Source of the DNA: Strigops habroptila
Taxonomy: Eukaryota > Chordata > Aves > Psittaciformes > Psittacidae
NCBI RefSeq assembly: GCF_004027225.2
Contig: NC_044282.2
Location: 62,733,725 to 62,797,724, forward strand
Direction: 5' to 3'
Length of the DNA: 64,000 nucleotides
The notes under the pieces were generated by a model. It was not told where the DNA came from, made no database searches, and saw nothing but the letters and a program-made list of their open reading frames with translations. The translations under genes were made by a program, and so were the position numbers. How positions within the stretch are numbered: position 1 is the stretch's first letter; every line of letters starts with the position of its first letter. Of this stretch, positions 42,973 through 56,778 are shown piece after piece.

Positions 42973-45514
42973 GTACGTGGGGCCTGCGGCTGCGGGGGGG
43001 CCGGAGGCCGCTGGGGCGGGTCAGGGGCCTCTCGGCCGCTCTGGGCTATGGTGCGGGCTCCCTCCCGCGGGGGACGGCTGCTCCCGTCGCGTCTGGCTCC
43101 GCTCGGGGGGGGGTCGGGGCCGCCTTGGCCTCGGCTGCCTGCGGGGCCCCGGGGTCTGTGCGGTGCCGGCTGCTGGCTTGGGGCGAGGGTCTGTGTGGTG
43201 CGGGCTGCCGGCATGCCCCGCTCTGGTTTCGGCTTCCATCCAGCGCCGCGCGCTTGCATGGGCAGGTTTTGATTTTGACCGGCTCTCCGGTTGCTTAACG
43301 TGTCTAGGTACAAATTTATATGGGAAGCTCCAGGGTGGCGGGGAGGCATTGCCTTTTCACATTTGCAAATCGTGGGGATTAATGAGGATGTAAATAACGC
43401 TGTTATGCACAGTGGGGTTTTTTAAGTCTTCCCAGTGTATCAATGTTTTTCATACAGTAGAACTTGTTGCAGTAGGAGCTCGTTGCCTCTGGTCAGGTAG
43501 TGAGTTGCAAAGCCTAAATCTAACTTTTATCTTATAATTTCCCAGCCTGACAGTCTTTGCTACTATGCTGCTTTCAAGATGGACTTATTGTAGTTTCTTT
43601 GCTGGGCAGGCACGTTATGGAGTGGATAAAAGAAAAGGGAAGTTGAGTAGTGGGACAAGCATGAGAGAGGAAACTTAAAACAAGTGCAGCCTGCAGGAGC
43701 CGAGCAAAAGTGTTGAATTGTGAAAGTACAATGCAGGCTTCTGTGAGATCTGTATTTGCAGTGCGGATTCAAAGCTGCCTAATGGAGGGGGGAGGAGTTC
43801 AGGTTCTATCGTAACCATTCTGAGAGAGGTATCTGTTAAAACAAGACTTGGAAAGTCTGCCTGGAAAATAAATGTAAATAGATATCTGCAGCTGAAACTT
43901 GCAAGCGCTATTTTAATAAATAGCAATTTATTTGGACCTTGTATTTACAGTTTGAAAGGCATCAAAATAGCTGCTGCTCTTTCAGGAGATAGGATGCGGT
44001 TAGCTATTTTAAGAATATAAGCTACTATCTCACAGGTGAACACTTTGGTACTTCTGTGTATGTGTTATCGTGTATAATTCTTAACAATTTATTCTGAAAG
44101 AAAGAGTGGAAGAATTCCAGCCAAGGGTGTGTGTGGGACCAGATCTTTTTCAGGCTGTGTGCACTGCTGTTCATCCACTGATCTCTTCCGGAATCCACTT
44201 AAAGGCTAAAACACCTATTTAGAAAAGCTGCACTGAAAACTATCAAAACTGAAGGTTACACATTTCCCTGGGTTGCATACCCAGGCTGATGGCAGAGACT
44301 GCTCAAACTAGGAAAGGATAAGTAAATGCTTGCCAAAACCTCAGTTTTGGCAAATATTTCTATTTGTGTATTCAGCGGGAATATTAAAATATTCTGGTCA
44401 AACTCCAACTCCAATCTTCAAAAAGTTTCTCTGTGTTTTTGGTTTGAAATAATGTTTTTTGATTCTTGCCCTAGCTTGTGTGCTCGTATTGGCTTATCAG
44501 CTGCTGGTGGTTCAAGCTTGTAGGATATATAATAAAATCGCATTAAGAAACATGGCAGCTCTCTGGTGACTTAATTCTTCTGCTCCTGAAAGATAGCATA
44601 AAACTTTCCTCAAGTTTGAGAAACCTCCTGTTTTGTCTTCAACATAGTGTTGCATCTCTGTGCTCTTTCTGCAAAGTTAGTTTGCTCACTGAGCTCTAAC
44701 CTGGCTCACTGCAGGGTGGAGTGAGCCCTGACAGTCACAGGTCAGCATGGGGAAGGAGCTTGGGGCTGCAGGTTTGGATGGCAGCTTGTCCTGGCAAACC
44801 ACCCTGTGGTGATCCCTGAGCAGCAGCATGAGGCTATCACAGCTGATGTTTCTGTGGCAGTTCTGTCCCTGCTCTGCCTCTTCACTTGCTCTATCACCTC
44901 AACACTGGTCAGCTTATGTAGTTCAGGAAGCTAAAGCAGCCCAAACTCATTGTTACAATGGTGCTGATCTGGCTTTGTGCCAGTTTAGTCTTCCTAATCG
45001 GGTATTATTTGGGGTTAGGGGTCTTCCAGCACAAGGGAGGTGATGGGAATGTGGGAGAGCACCATCTACTTGAATTAGCTTAATCTATTCTAGTAGTTCA
45101 GGGTTAGGTGGAAACAGGGTGGTGAGCAACAGAAGGATGGCCTTTGTGTTTTATAGCAGGACCTGGCATAAGTATTTGGATGAGGTGGATTCACTGGGAC
45201 TCAAGCTATGCTGGTCCTTACATGTACAGACTATTTTTTGGAGCAGAATTGCAGCGTGAAGTAAGGAAAGGGTGCCCTGTGCGGGCAGCCTGCTAAGGGA
45301 GGAAGTTACTGTTGATAAACAACCTTTTTCTTATTTCCTGGCTCATTCAGTAAATTTGCAGCTGCAGATGACTGTTAACTTGTGACTTTTCTTGGGACAA
45401 CAGTTGGGTGTCCCTGCAGTTAAAGTAAAAAGCTTCATTAAGGTATAAGAAGCTGATACTATATAGTACAAATTTAAGATAATAGTGTGCAATTTTAAGA
45501 TAAATACACTGCAT

Positions 45515-45862
45515 ATCATGGAATGGTTTGGGTTGGAAGCAACCTTAAAGCTCATGCAATTCCAACCCCTTGCCACGGGCAGGGACACCTTCCACTAGAC
45601 CAGTTTGCTCCAAGCCCAGTCCAACCTGGCCTTGAACACTGCCAGGGATGGGGCAGCCACAGCTTCTCTGGGCACCCTGTGCCAGGGCCTCACCACCCTC
45701 ACAGGGAACAACTTCTGCCTAAGATCTCATCTCAATCTCCCCTCTGTCAGTTTAAAGCCATTCCCCCTTGTCCTGTCCCTACAGGCCCTTGTCAAAAGCC
45801 TCTCTCCAGCTTTCTTGTAGCCCCTTTAAGCACTGGAACCTGCTCTAAGGTCTCCCCAGAGT
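45515..45862 (-). mobile_element. CR1 LINE, 5'-truncated (left half of an inverted pair)
   Basis: Reads as a reversed CR1 tail (CATGGAATGGTTTGGGTTGG) through CCATTCCCCCTTGTCCTGTC to CTCTAAGGTCTCCCC. Confidence 0.9.
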
Positions 45863-45882
45863 CTTAGAACCTCGAGCCTAGA

Positions 45883-46105
45883 GATTAGATACTTGGAAGA
45901 AGTTGTTCCCTGTGAGGGTGCTGAGGCGCTGGCACAGGTTGCCCAGAGAAGCTGTGGCTGCCGCATCCCTGGCAGTGTTCAAGGCCAGGTTGGACGGGGC
46001 TTGGAGCAACCTGGTCTAGTGGAAGGTGTCCCTGCCCTGTGGCATGAGGAGGTTGAACTGGATGAGCTTTGAAGTCCCTTCCTACCCAAACAAATCTGTG
46101 ATTCC
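45883..46105 (+). mobile_element. CR1 LINE, 5'-truncated (right half of an inverted pair)
   Basis: Forward CR1 from GGAAGAAGTTGTTCCCTGTG to CTACCCAAACAAATCTGTG. Its arm pairs with 45515-45720 of the preceding copy. Confidence 0.9.
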
Positions 46106-47075
46106 TTTTGACTGCTCACCTCAGAATTGTTGCTCTTCCTTTTGCTCATGTCTAACCCAGTCCTTGTGATACAGCTTTCCAAAGCAGAAAGGGTCCTGAG
46201 TACAGCCGAATGCTCCATGCACCTTCCTGTTGTCATCCTCTGTGGTGTGAGGAAGTACAGCAGCGAATGAGTTGTTGTGGTGCATTAGTGGCCTGTTGAG
46301 ATCCAGTTGAGAAGTCCCGCTGCTGGACAGAAGCCACAGACAGGCTGCCTTTGTGCTTTGTTTGCGTGGAGGAAGGTGTATGTTGTTGTGTGCCAAGTTT
46401 GAAGATGTTTGAGTTTGTTTTTCATGGGAAGTCCCCCATGTGTGACCTGACGGAATAGTTTTCTGCTGTACAGCCTCTGAGCACTGAGGCATAGGGGCCG
46501 TGTGAATGTGGGCTGGAGATGGTCACTATAAATGCTCCTTGGCTTGGCCGTCTAGGAACACAAACCACAGTCTTTTAAGCTACCTGTTTGTGGGAGGGTG
46601 CTGCTGCAGCCATGTTTTTTTCTCCGTGCTGATTTCCTGTTGAATCAAACTGACTTTCTTGGCTCTGGAGGGTGGAAATCCAGTGTGAGAATTCCCTTGG
46701 CCAGGCAGACTGAGCCTAAGCACGTTGCAGTGGTCATCTCTGAATATGTGGATATCCAAGGACAAGTCCTGTCATGGTGCTGGCAGTTGTTGTGCAGCTC
46801 TTGTGATGTGAGCTCTGCTGCTTTCTTGCTGTAGGGGTTTGTTTGCATCACTTGTGTCAACTGAAGAATTAAAATGAAAAGATATGCCGCCTCTGAATCT
46901 GATAGCACTGAACATGCGATCTGATCTGGTGTTCCGGGGCCCATCTGCTGTGTCAAACAGAAGATGATGTAGTAAGGTCAAAAGGTGAAGTCAAATAGAA
47001 TGCTTGTTTGTTAGGGAAACAAATGTCATGTTTTTGCAAGCTGACTTTATTAAGGCTGTCTGTTTTATATTCATG

Positions 47076-47203
47076 CCCCATCCCTGGCAGTGTTCAAGGC
47101 CTGGCTGGACTGGGCCTTGGACAGCCTTGTCTAGTGGAAGGTGCCCCTGCCCATGGCAGGAACTGGGTGACCTTTAAGGTCCCTTCCAATTCTATTATTC
47201 CAT
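47076..47203 (+). mobile_element. CR1 3'-end fragment
   Basis: CCCCATCCCTGGCAGTGTTC to CTTCCAATTCTATTATTCC, a short tail copy placed directly before another CR1. Confidence 0.88.
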
Positions 47204-47246
47204 TAAGGTTCAATTTTCTGAGGGGTAGTGAGGTAAGAAATCTTGA

Positions 47247-47710
47247 GTGAGTCCAGAGGAGGCCATGAAGATGCTCTGAAGGCTGGAGCACCTCTGCTCT
47301 GGAGACAGGCTGAGAGAGCTGGGCTTGTTCAGCCTGGAGAAGAGAAGGCTGAGAAGGGAGACCTTAGAGCAGCTTCCAGTGCCTAAAGGGGCCAACAAGA
47401 AAGCTGGAGAGGGGCTTTTGTCAAGGGCCTGTAGGGACAGGATAAGGGGGAATGGGTTTAAACTGACAGAGGGGAGATTGAGATGAGATCTTAGGAAGAA
47501 GTTGTTCCCTGTGAGGGTGGTGAGGCCCTGGCAGAGGTTGCCCAGAGAAGCTGTGGCTGCCCCATCCCTGGCAGTGTTCAAGGCCAGGCTGGACGGGGCT
47601 TGGAGCAACCTGCTCTAGTGGAAGGTGTCCCTGCCCGTGGCAGGGGGTTGGGACTAGATGAGCTTTAAGTTCCCTTCCAACACAAACCATTCTGTGGTTC
47701 TATGATTCTG
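47247..47710 (+). mobile_element. CR1 LINE, 5'-truncated
   Basis: AGTGAGTCCAGAGGAGGCC through GGCTTGGAGCAACCTGCTC to the tail TTCTGTGGTTCTATGATTC; direct tandem with 47076-47203. Confidence 0.92.
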
Positions 47711-50380
47711 ATAATCTGGGGGATGCTGTTTTTCCCTGCTTTCTTTCAAGATACATGCAGAAAAGAGGGTGGAAGGATCCAAATTGTAGAAGTTGCCCAC
47801 TTGTCTGCAAGTACCTGACTGCATTTGTTCAGCCATATACACAAACTTCAAAATCTGCAAAGGTTTCAAGGCTGCTGCAGAAATATGGAGAAATTCAGAG
47901 GATTCTGTAAAACATCAATTTGAGGGACTGATCAGCCTAGTAGATGATGCTGTTATTTTTTCCTACTAGATATTTCAAGTGCCCGTGTATAGGCTGGCAG
48001 AGCTGAATTGTGTGTATTTGCAGATGTCTTTTGACAGCAGTACTTAGTTTAACGGGGTACAAAATGCACGTGATGTCTGAGACGGATTTCTTCATTTCAC
48101 TGGTCCTTCAGAGGTCTGATGGCTCAATCGGAAAAAGTCTGGAGAAGAATTTGGAGCACAGCAGGCTCTTCCTGGTGAATCTGAGAACTGGCTTTTCACT
48201 TTCCAGCAAGGTATTGAACGAGGTGGTGCTGTAGAAGGTGAAATGATTAATCAAAGTTTGTGAAATGAGCTGACAGTCAAAGCTGGTCAGGTTTCTTTAT
48301 TTTCTTAGAGCATTGTTTGTTGCTGCGTATTATTGGTGCTATTATGTTTCTTTTTTTAATCTCCTGGGTATTATCACAGCTTCCTTCCCTGTTCTCAGTC
48401 CATGTCCAGGTATGAGACCTGTGTCCACTGAAGACAAGAAGCTGTGCCTAAGGCCAGTCTGTTATGTCTGTTAAATGCTTTTGCAGAGACTTCTGTGTGA
48501 CAGGCTCAGTGCAGTCAGTAGCCACCGCTGTGGTGACCAAGCCATTGTACGGCATCCTCCTGCCACGTGACGTATTGATGTGTCTGGAGCCAGGAAAATA
48601 CCTTGGCAGGGTTTCTAGAGAAACAGACTCATGGCTGCACAAGACTGCACAAAAGTTGGCACAAGCATTGTCCCATGTTAATAGAGAGCTGCAGTTTCCT
48701 TTGCTCCTTACTCATACACATCTTTTATTGACCACAGCACTTGGATGTATTTTTCCTGCAATTTTTAAATTCTTTTTAAAAAGAGGACTTTACTGTGAAG
48801 TCAGCAATTGCTCTGCAAATGTAAACTTGTTTTGGCCCAATGTGAGTTGTATCCTCTGATATCTTCTCTTCTGGATGCTAGAACTTATAGTGAACTGAAA
48901 GTTGCTTTAAACTCATCTTGGGAATGTAAGAGACAAATGGAGGCTTAAAAAACTGGTTCTGATATGGAAATAGAGAATTTGGAAAGGGTGAGGTGGAAGA
49001 GTAATCCACTTTAATTGCTGTAGCAAAGCGGCAGACTATAGAATCTGTCCTTCTTCCAATCACAATAATCAAATTATCTGGCTAGCACTTACAACTAATT
49101 TCCAAGTCATAGCCTGTGTTCCAGTTAGAACTTTAACCTCTTTAAAGGCGTCAAAATCCCTGTGAGTTACTACATATACTTGCTGCTTTGGATATGCAGT
49201 TGTGCTTATTCTGGCTGTAGTTAGGGTCATCTGCTAGCTTTATAGCTGATCTACAGGGTTGGCAATGCAATGCTGTGTGAAGATGTGGTTAATTTTATTA
49301 TTAGTAGTACAACTTCTTTAAAAGATACCCAAGGGGATGGTTCTTGGCTTGAGGGTTTTGAAGTCAGTCTGTCCCAAAGCGTCAATGCACTTGGGAAATA
49401 ACACTCCCAAGATTTTACCGTCTCATAGCAGGGAGGAGGCAGATGTGGGAGCACCCAACTCAGCAGCGCAGCACGGAAGAGGAAGCAGAGAGCAGTGGTG
49501 CCAGGCGGGGAATCCCCGCCAGGGCAGAGCATCACAGCCCTGCCTGTGAGTGCCTCTCACAGCAAGGTCAGTATCAGAGGTCCTGGCAATGGTTCACCTT
49601 GTTCTGTGTTCCATTAGAAATGCTTAGTGCTACTGAAGGATCTCAAATGTGTTTTCCTTATTTCTGTTCTTACCTAAACTGTATCTATGGTTGTTAAATA
49701 TTAAAATTAATACAGAGCTTAGATACAGTTTTGCTTGGTTTCTCTCATTAACTTTATTTTAGCATGGAAGGATTTAAAGATATAATGCAGACTTCCTTCA
49801 GACAGCTCATCTCTAAAGCAGCAAGAACATTGAAATGAACTTTCTGCAAAAGTTGTGGTCTCCTTTGAAGTCAGCTGAGCAATGCAGATGTGCAAGCATG
49901 TCTTGAGCAATTTTTGTGCAAGTCTTTTCCAAGTGAGAATGTTTGAGAACAAAAACCAGTTTTGTTTCCCGGATATGGTCTTTGCAGCATCTGCTGAAGA
50001 TGGTTTAAATGAACCTAACCGTTGTGTAGCAACCAGCACATTATCTGGTGTCCTAAAGAAATGGAATAATCTTTGCCTAAAATGTAGTTTGATTCTGGGT
50101 ATCATGCAAGCTTTTCCTATACAAAGAGGGAAATTAAAATACTTTGTGCTTAAACTCCATGTTTCACAGTGTGTGTTATTGTGCACCAAGTGCGATTTGT
50201 ATTAGCAAGTAACATGGAGTAACAGAATCACTGATTCGGAGACAAATCGGTGGCAAGCAGGAGTTGGTATCAGTGCTGTGGTTTTTGCAGGGTTTTGCAT
50301 CAGGGCAGATCTGGTTTGACCCACAGGGCTGAGCTTCTGCCTGTCACACACTGGATGTGCTTTGAACAGAATAATTGACT

Positions 50381-51180
50381 GAAAGGATGGTTGGGGTTGG
50401 AAGGGACATTAAAGCTCATCTAGTACCAACCCCCTGCCACAGGCTGGGACACCTTCCACTAGACCAGGTTGCTTCAAGCCCCATCCAACCTGGCCTTGAA
50501 CACTGCCGGGGATGGGGCAGCCACAGCTTCTCTGGGCTAGGACTTCACCACCCTCACAGGGAACAACTTCTTCCTAAGATCTCATCTAAATCTCCCCTCT
50601 GTCAGGTTAAAGCCATTCCTCCTTATCCTGTCCCTACAGACCCTTGTCTAAAGCCCCTCTCCAGCTTTCTTGTCAGCCCCTTTAGGCACTGGAAGCTGCT
50701 CTAAGGTCTCCCTGGAGCCTTCTCTTCTCCAGGCTGAACCAGCCCAGCTCTCTCAGCCTGTCTTCATAGCAGAGGTGCTCCAGCCCTCGGAGCATCTTCG
50801 TGGCCTCCCCTGGATTTGCTCAACAGCTCCACATCCTTCTTATGCTGCGGGCACCAGAGCTGGGCACAAGTCAGGGGTGTGTGTGTGTTTCACCAGAGCG
50901 GAGCAGAGGGGGAGAATCCCCTCCCTTGTCCTGCTGGTCACGCTGCTGGTGATGCAGCCCAGGACACAGTTGGCTGCAAGCATACATGGCTGGGTCATGT
51001 TGAGCTTCTTCATCAACCAACACCCCCAAGTCCTCCTCATAAAGGCTGCTCTCCATCCATTCATCCCCCAGCCCGTACTGATACTAGGGGTTGCCTGTCC
51101 CAGGTTCAGGACCTTGCACTTGTCCTTGTTGAACCTCATGAGGTTTGCATGGGCCCACCTTTCCAGCCTGAAAGGTGCTG
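50381..51180 (-). mobile_element. CR1 LINE fragment, about 800 bp
   Basis: The reversed CR1 tail and C-terminal RT region extend to the segment whose minus-strand frame reads NLMRFNKDKCKVLNLGQ, the region after FADD. Several frameshifts and a TG-run insertion (50878-50889) break it. Confidence 0.9.
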
Positions 51181-51464
51181 CTCTGGCTTCATCCAAAGAG
51201 AATCCATTGTCTTCTCTACTAGCTGCTCCAGAAGGAGAGTTGAAACATGAGAGCCAGCTCATGGACACTCTCCTGAGTTAAAACTATAGTAATGTGAGTG
51301 TGACTGCCCGAATATGCCAGTGCTGAATAAAGGTCATCCTGTGGCTTCTTGGCTCAACATTGCGTGTGCACATTGCCTACACTGTGTATTAAAATGCACC
51401 AGAAGTAGATGCATGATAGATCCGTTTGATTTTGGTTTGGGTTTTGGGGTTTTTTTTTGGTGGG

Positions 51465-51485
51465 TTTTTTTTTTTTTTTTTTTTT
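51465..51485. repeat. Poly-T tract (21 T)
   Basis: Uninterrupted T21, preceded by GGGGTTTTTTTTTGGTGGG. No LINE body is attached to it. Confidence 0.9.
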
Positions 51486-51938
51486 CCATCTGTGATTGTC
51501 AGGTCTTCTGCTGATGTGGTTAGCTTACCCTGTTTGGAGGAGTAAAAATAGATGGCCAAGAACAGCCAAGACATTCAGTCTGATTCTTCCTGTGTATCTA
51601 AAACATCTCTGCTATAACTACCTTCTTGGAGGTCTGATCTGAATTCATGTCCTGAATGGCTTTGATTTACACCAAAGCGTGAACAGCCTCAGAGCTCCAC
51701 TGGCTGATGCATGTCAGTGGTGGTCCTTGGGTTTGGTACTGATGTGTACCAGAGGTTCCTTTTGTAATGGCTAGAAACCTAATATGTTGATTTTCAGGGC
51801 TAGAATCCTGATATGTTGATTATCAGGCCTTGGTAAGATAGATAACTATTTGTGGGTGGTCAAGTTTATTGTTCTTCCTCTGCTTTTACAGCAACCAGGA
51901 GAGTAGTATGTCCTACGCTGCTAAGTATAGTTTGGATT

Positions 51939-52466
51939 GAATTGTAGAATCCTGGGTTGGAAGAGACCTCAATGATCATCTGGTCCAACCTTTCTAGGCG
52001 CAGCAAGACCTAGGCAAGGTGTCCCAGCACCCAGTTCACCTGAATCTTAACAGTGTCCGATGTTGGAGAGTCACCAGTTCTCTGGGGAGATTATTCCAGC
52101 AGCTGATGGTTCGCATCGTGAAAGGTTTTCTTCTAGCATCCAACTAGAATCTCTCCAGGAGTAACTTGTGCCCATCACCCCTTGTCTGTTCCATGTGACT
52201 TGTGGTAAAAAAATAGTCTCCATCTTCTTTGTAACCACCCTTTACATGCTGGAATTATCCCTACATGCCCTTGTAAATAGCCCCTCTCCAGCTTTCTTGT
52301 TGGCCTCTTTAGGCACTGGAAGCTGCTCTGAGGTCTCCCTTCTCTATTCTCAGCCTTCTCCAGGCTGAACAAGCCCAGCTCTCTCAGCCTGTCTCCATAG
52401 GAGAGGTGCTCCAGCCCTTGGAGCATCTTTGTGGCCTCCTCTGGACTTGCTCCAACAGCTCCACAA
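51939..52466 (-). mobile_element. Chimeric CR1 fragment of two subfamilies
   Basis: 51939-52257 belongs to the tail type GGGTTGGAAGAGACCTCAAT. From about 52258 (CTACATGCCCTTGTAAATAG) the sequence is that of the majority type (GCCCCTCTCCAGCTTTCTTG). Confidence 0.85.
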
Positions 52467-53650
52467 CATCCAAAGGAATCCTTGCTTAAATGCATTATGT
52501 TCACCCTAGGCCAAACTGATGTAACTGCCTCTGACTCCAACCAGGAGTCAACCCGCTGATGTCATTGTAGTGATGCAACTTTGGGGCAGGAACTGAACTT
52601 CTGGACTTCTCTCTTTGGGACAGATTAAAACTTTATTTTTCAAGAGCACAAATTACTGCAGTGCCTTTGCTGGTAACGGTATGTTCTGCTGAAACTGTTT
52701 TCAGTTGTCTCATAGATATTAGACATGGTCTTTCATTCTAATAACTGCACTGACTCTGTGGGAGTTGGGGAGCACTTGTGTTTTACTGGATTCTGAATTC
52801 CAAATTGATTTGATAAGATCACTTCATAAAAATGTCCCTGTTCCTTTTCTGGCAAGGCATGCAATTTGTGTTCTGCTGGGAAGAATTCTTTCTTCCCTGC
52901 TTTCCATGTGGGGAAATGTGAATTTGTTCTTAAAACTCTTGCAAGAGGCATCAATAAACATTATCTCTTCTGGCTTGCAGTTTTGCTATTTGGAAGCTTT
53001 TTCTGAGCTCAGTCTACATTCTGTCCCAGTGCAGCATACCCCCCTGAGATCCACAAAACCCATTTACTCTTTTCCCCTGTGCTTTCTGGCACGCGATCCA
53101 TAAACAGAGCACGTCAGGGGATTTGTGGCTGCTGAAAAGCTGCAGTAAGCAGGCGTTCCTGGCAGTACAATCTAAAAAGACTAGCAAGTAAATGGTCAGT
53201 AATACAGCGCACTGACTGTACTCATCCTGCTTCAACCTGGCAGATGATGCTTCAGTGTGCCGGAGTCTTGTGTGCTGTAGTGTGGTTTGGGGCTTGTGCA
53301 CTGTCTGTCTATTGGACTACAGGATCCCCAGCCACCTTGGAGGACTCTGCTCTGCTGTCACCCTGGACACCACCTCCAGAGCCTGGGATTCTCTAGCTGT
53401 ACCTGGAACAAGCCTGTCTGGATTTGGGCATTGCCACAACTCCTTCCAGTAGCTTCTGCAGGAATAATTCACAGAGCAAGGTGAAGGGTTGAAAATGGCT
53501 AAACGCTTTCAGCTGAAGATCCCACAGGCTTTTAAGCAAGATTCCTCCAGGGCTGGCTACAGCTGAGTACTTAGTGTATGTAGGCATCACAATTTGTGAT
53601 GTTCCTTTAGTTGCCAGTGTTTAACTTGTATCTGTCTTCATAGTGTTTTA

Positions 53651-53793
53651 CAATCACAGGATGGTTTGAGTTGGAAGGGTCCTTAAAGCTCATCTAGTCC
53701 CAACCCCCTACCACAGGTAGGGACACCTTCCACTAGAGCAGGTTGCTCCAAGCCCAGTCCAACCTGGCCTTGCACACTGCCAGGGATGGGGCA
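53651..53793 (-). mobile_element. CR1 3'-end fragment
   Basis: CAATCACAGGATGGTTTGAG to CACTGCCAGGGATGGGGCA. Confidence 0.9.
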
Positions 53794-55635
53794 TTTCTTC
53801 CTTCTCGCCAAGCCACCGTGGGACTGAGTGTTGAGAGGGGTTCCTGTTGCAGTCCTTCCTCAAAAGTATGTGCAGTATAAGTGTAGTTCCACTTTCTCCT
53901 ATACAGTCTTATTAAATATCAGTGTACCTCTGGAAATACTGAATTCAGAGTTTGCTTTGTCTTTATGTAATGTGGACATAGCTCTTCCAGTGGCAGAGGG
54001 TCAGCAAATAAGTTGTTGTGCACTTTGTCCTGGAAATTAAATCATACAATCCTTGCCATTTAATCTTTGCACAGTCTTTTACACAATCTTAGCTCTCCCA
54101 AACGTGCCAGTCAGTGTATCAGCCAGAATTAAGTAATCTCTCCTTAACCCCCATTGAAGGTTAGATCCCATCCTTACTGCCATGAAAAAGTCAGTGTTTG
54201 TTTCATGGCATTGTCATAACATCACTCAAGTTACCTTTCAGCAGCTGGCAGGCAGGAAAACATGAAACATCTCTGCTGCAGTTTGTATGAATGACTATCT
54301 GCCATTAGAATAGTAAGGTTTAGTGGTTTCCACCAACATTTGGTCTTGCTGAGCTAGATAATCTCTGTTTTAAAGTGTTAACATACACCATCACTTGAAA
54401 AGTCTGTTTCTCTTTCATGTAAAATCTTTAAAAGGCAGCTATAGGTCTTCAGCATCTCTCTGCTCAGCTCCTTGCAGCCATTTCCATCTGAACTTGCAGA
54501 TCTCACTTCTTGTTGAAGTCTGAATGCCAGACTTGTTCAGGAAATGGCAAATAAAATTGTCTCATATCAGCAGCATTGTTGCAATAATGAGTTTATCTTT
54601 GATCAGCAAGATTTTCATTCAGGCCTGAACTTGGATGGTTTTTCTTCCACTAAATAATCAACATCTGTTTTGTAAAGGCAATTGAAGTAAGGAACACCTG
54701 CATCTTTGCATTTGATGTCCTTGCTTTGGGATATACGGTGAGTTAACAACCTGAAAACCACATGGCACGGCACACGTGGAGCTCTAGTTGTTACCAGTGG
54801 CTGTCTTAGATCTTGGAGTGCCACTTGAAACATGCTGAAAATGTTTTTCCTCACTTTCCTTATGCTGGAAGTGTTTGCAGGGGGTTTCCTCACCTCAGTT
54901 CTGCTGGAGGCTTTCAGCTCTTTACTGTGCAAATACAAATTCTGTAAAAAATGTTACTTTTTCTGACAAAGTATTGGAGTTGTAGATGAGCACTTCAGTA
55001 ACAAACTGTTCTTACTGATACGGTTCTCCACAAATAGTAGCGTACTTTCCTTAACCAAGCAGATAATGTACTTCAAATACCTTTTATTTTGATATTTCGG
55101 GCCGCTGAGGCTTCTTGTCTATCTTTGACCTAATACCTCCTCTAGAGCTGAAATAGTTCAATGTTTTCCAGCCTTAAAAGGAGAGAATGAGCATTAAGGT
55201 TTCCTCTTTGCTTTGGGGAGAGGAATGTGGAAAACCAATATCCACTAAAAGACCTGCCCTGGTGCAAGTTACCTACCTGTATTTCCCATGATTACTTGAA
55301 CGTGGAAATCCGGTGGCTCCAGTTAGCCCTGACCTTCAGGGTCATCTTTATCTTCTCATTTGTGGGTGTTTTGAAAGCTGGAGCTTCTGATTGTCTTACT
55401 ACCTCTGCAGGGAAGTGAGTGATGGCCCCTTGTCTTCCTCCTCCTGCCTTCTGTCCCTGCAGACTTCCCATCTCTTGACCTTTACAGTGAAGTCCTGAGA
55501 GATACTGATGTCTAGCATAAAATCTGCTTATCACTCTATTCCTTTCACCAAGATACCTTTGGTATATCTTGTCCTGAGCTTCCTCTGCATTTGTTACGCT
55601 TTCTTTTTCTTTTTTCCTGTGTAACTGGAGGAATA

Positions 55636-55872
55636 TCATAGAATCACAGAATAGTTTGGGTAGGAAGGGGTGTTAAAGACCACCCAGTTCCAACCCCCTC
55701 CCACAGCCAGGGCCACCTTCCACTAGAGCAGGTTGCTCCAAGCCCCGTCCAACCTGGCCTTGAACACTGCCAGGGATGGGGCAGCCACAGCTTCTCTCAG
55801 CAACCTGTGCCAGGGCCTCATCACACTCACAGGGAACAACTTCTTCCTAAGATCTCATCTAAATCCCCCCTC
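55636..55872 (-). mobile_element. CR1 3'-end fragment
   Basis: ATCATAGAATCACAGAATAG to ATCTCATCTAAATCCCCCC. Confidence 0.9.
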
Positions 55873-56778
55873 TTTCTACCACTTCATTTGTGAGCTCTGA
55901 CTAGTGACTTATGAAAACACAATGTTCATGGTTAATCGGAACTGGGAGTTAGTGACTGGGGAAGAAGTCACCTCCTCTGCTGATGGATTGAGAAGTTTGA
56001 TGCTACCCCTGTACACCTACTCTTTTTTTTTTTTTTTAATTTATTTTTTATCTAAAATCTATATTTAAACTTCCAGTTTGTTTCAAAGTGTGCTCATCAG
56101 TGCTGACACTTAAGGTTTGGTGAAAAGCATTTCTCCTGCTTGCTTTCTCTACCAGTGGCAAAATGGATGAAATGAAATGCAAAGCCTTGGTTGCAGGGTT
56201 TCAAACAAAGCACAAACTTGAGTGCAGCTCAGCAGTCTTATCCCTCTCAGTGCTGGCTCTCCCGGCCAGACGGGAAGGTTCACAGTAGTGGTTTGGGGGG
56301 AAGATAGACGTGCCTGAGCACTGACTTCAGAGCAGCCACTAAGGCTTTCTGCCAGGCAGCGTGGATGTCTTGCCAGCACTCAGCAACTCTCTCTTACGGT
56401 AACAAGAGAGTTTTGCATTTCAAGGTCTGTATTCGAATGAGATGGTGAGGAACTTGTGTAGGAGCTTCTGTTCTTGAGATTTCTCTTCAGGGGAGCAGAT
56501 TAGCTGGATGAATAGCTTCATCTTCAAATTCAAGTGAAGGCCCATAGTGTTAGTTCTCACTTCAGGTCAGTAGGCAACGAATTTCCCACAGTGTCTTCAC
56601 TTCAGCTTTCTAGCTAATGTGAAAGCTGAAATAGGAAAGAGAGCCCTTTTCGCAACAAGGGTAAAAGAACATCAAAGGTGGTAACTGTTTTACTGAAGGA
56701 AAAAAGGTTGGTAATCCTATCCTGGCTCTAATTATTGAAGGAGAAATTTTAGAAGTTGAAGTAGCATTGATATTCTTC

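Noticed and set aside
51465-51485. Poly-T as the tail of a reversed L1 or SINE
   Set aside because: No LINE or SINE body follows it; CR1 does not end in poly-A. It is treated as a simple T-run.
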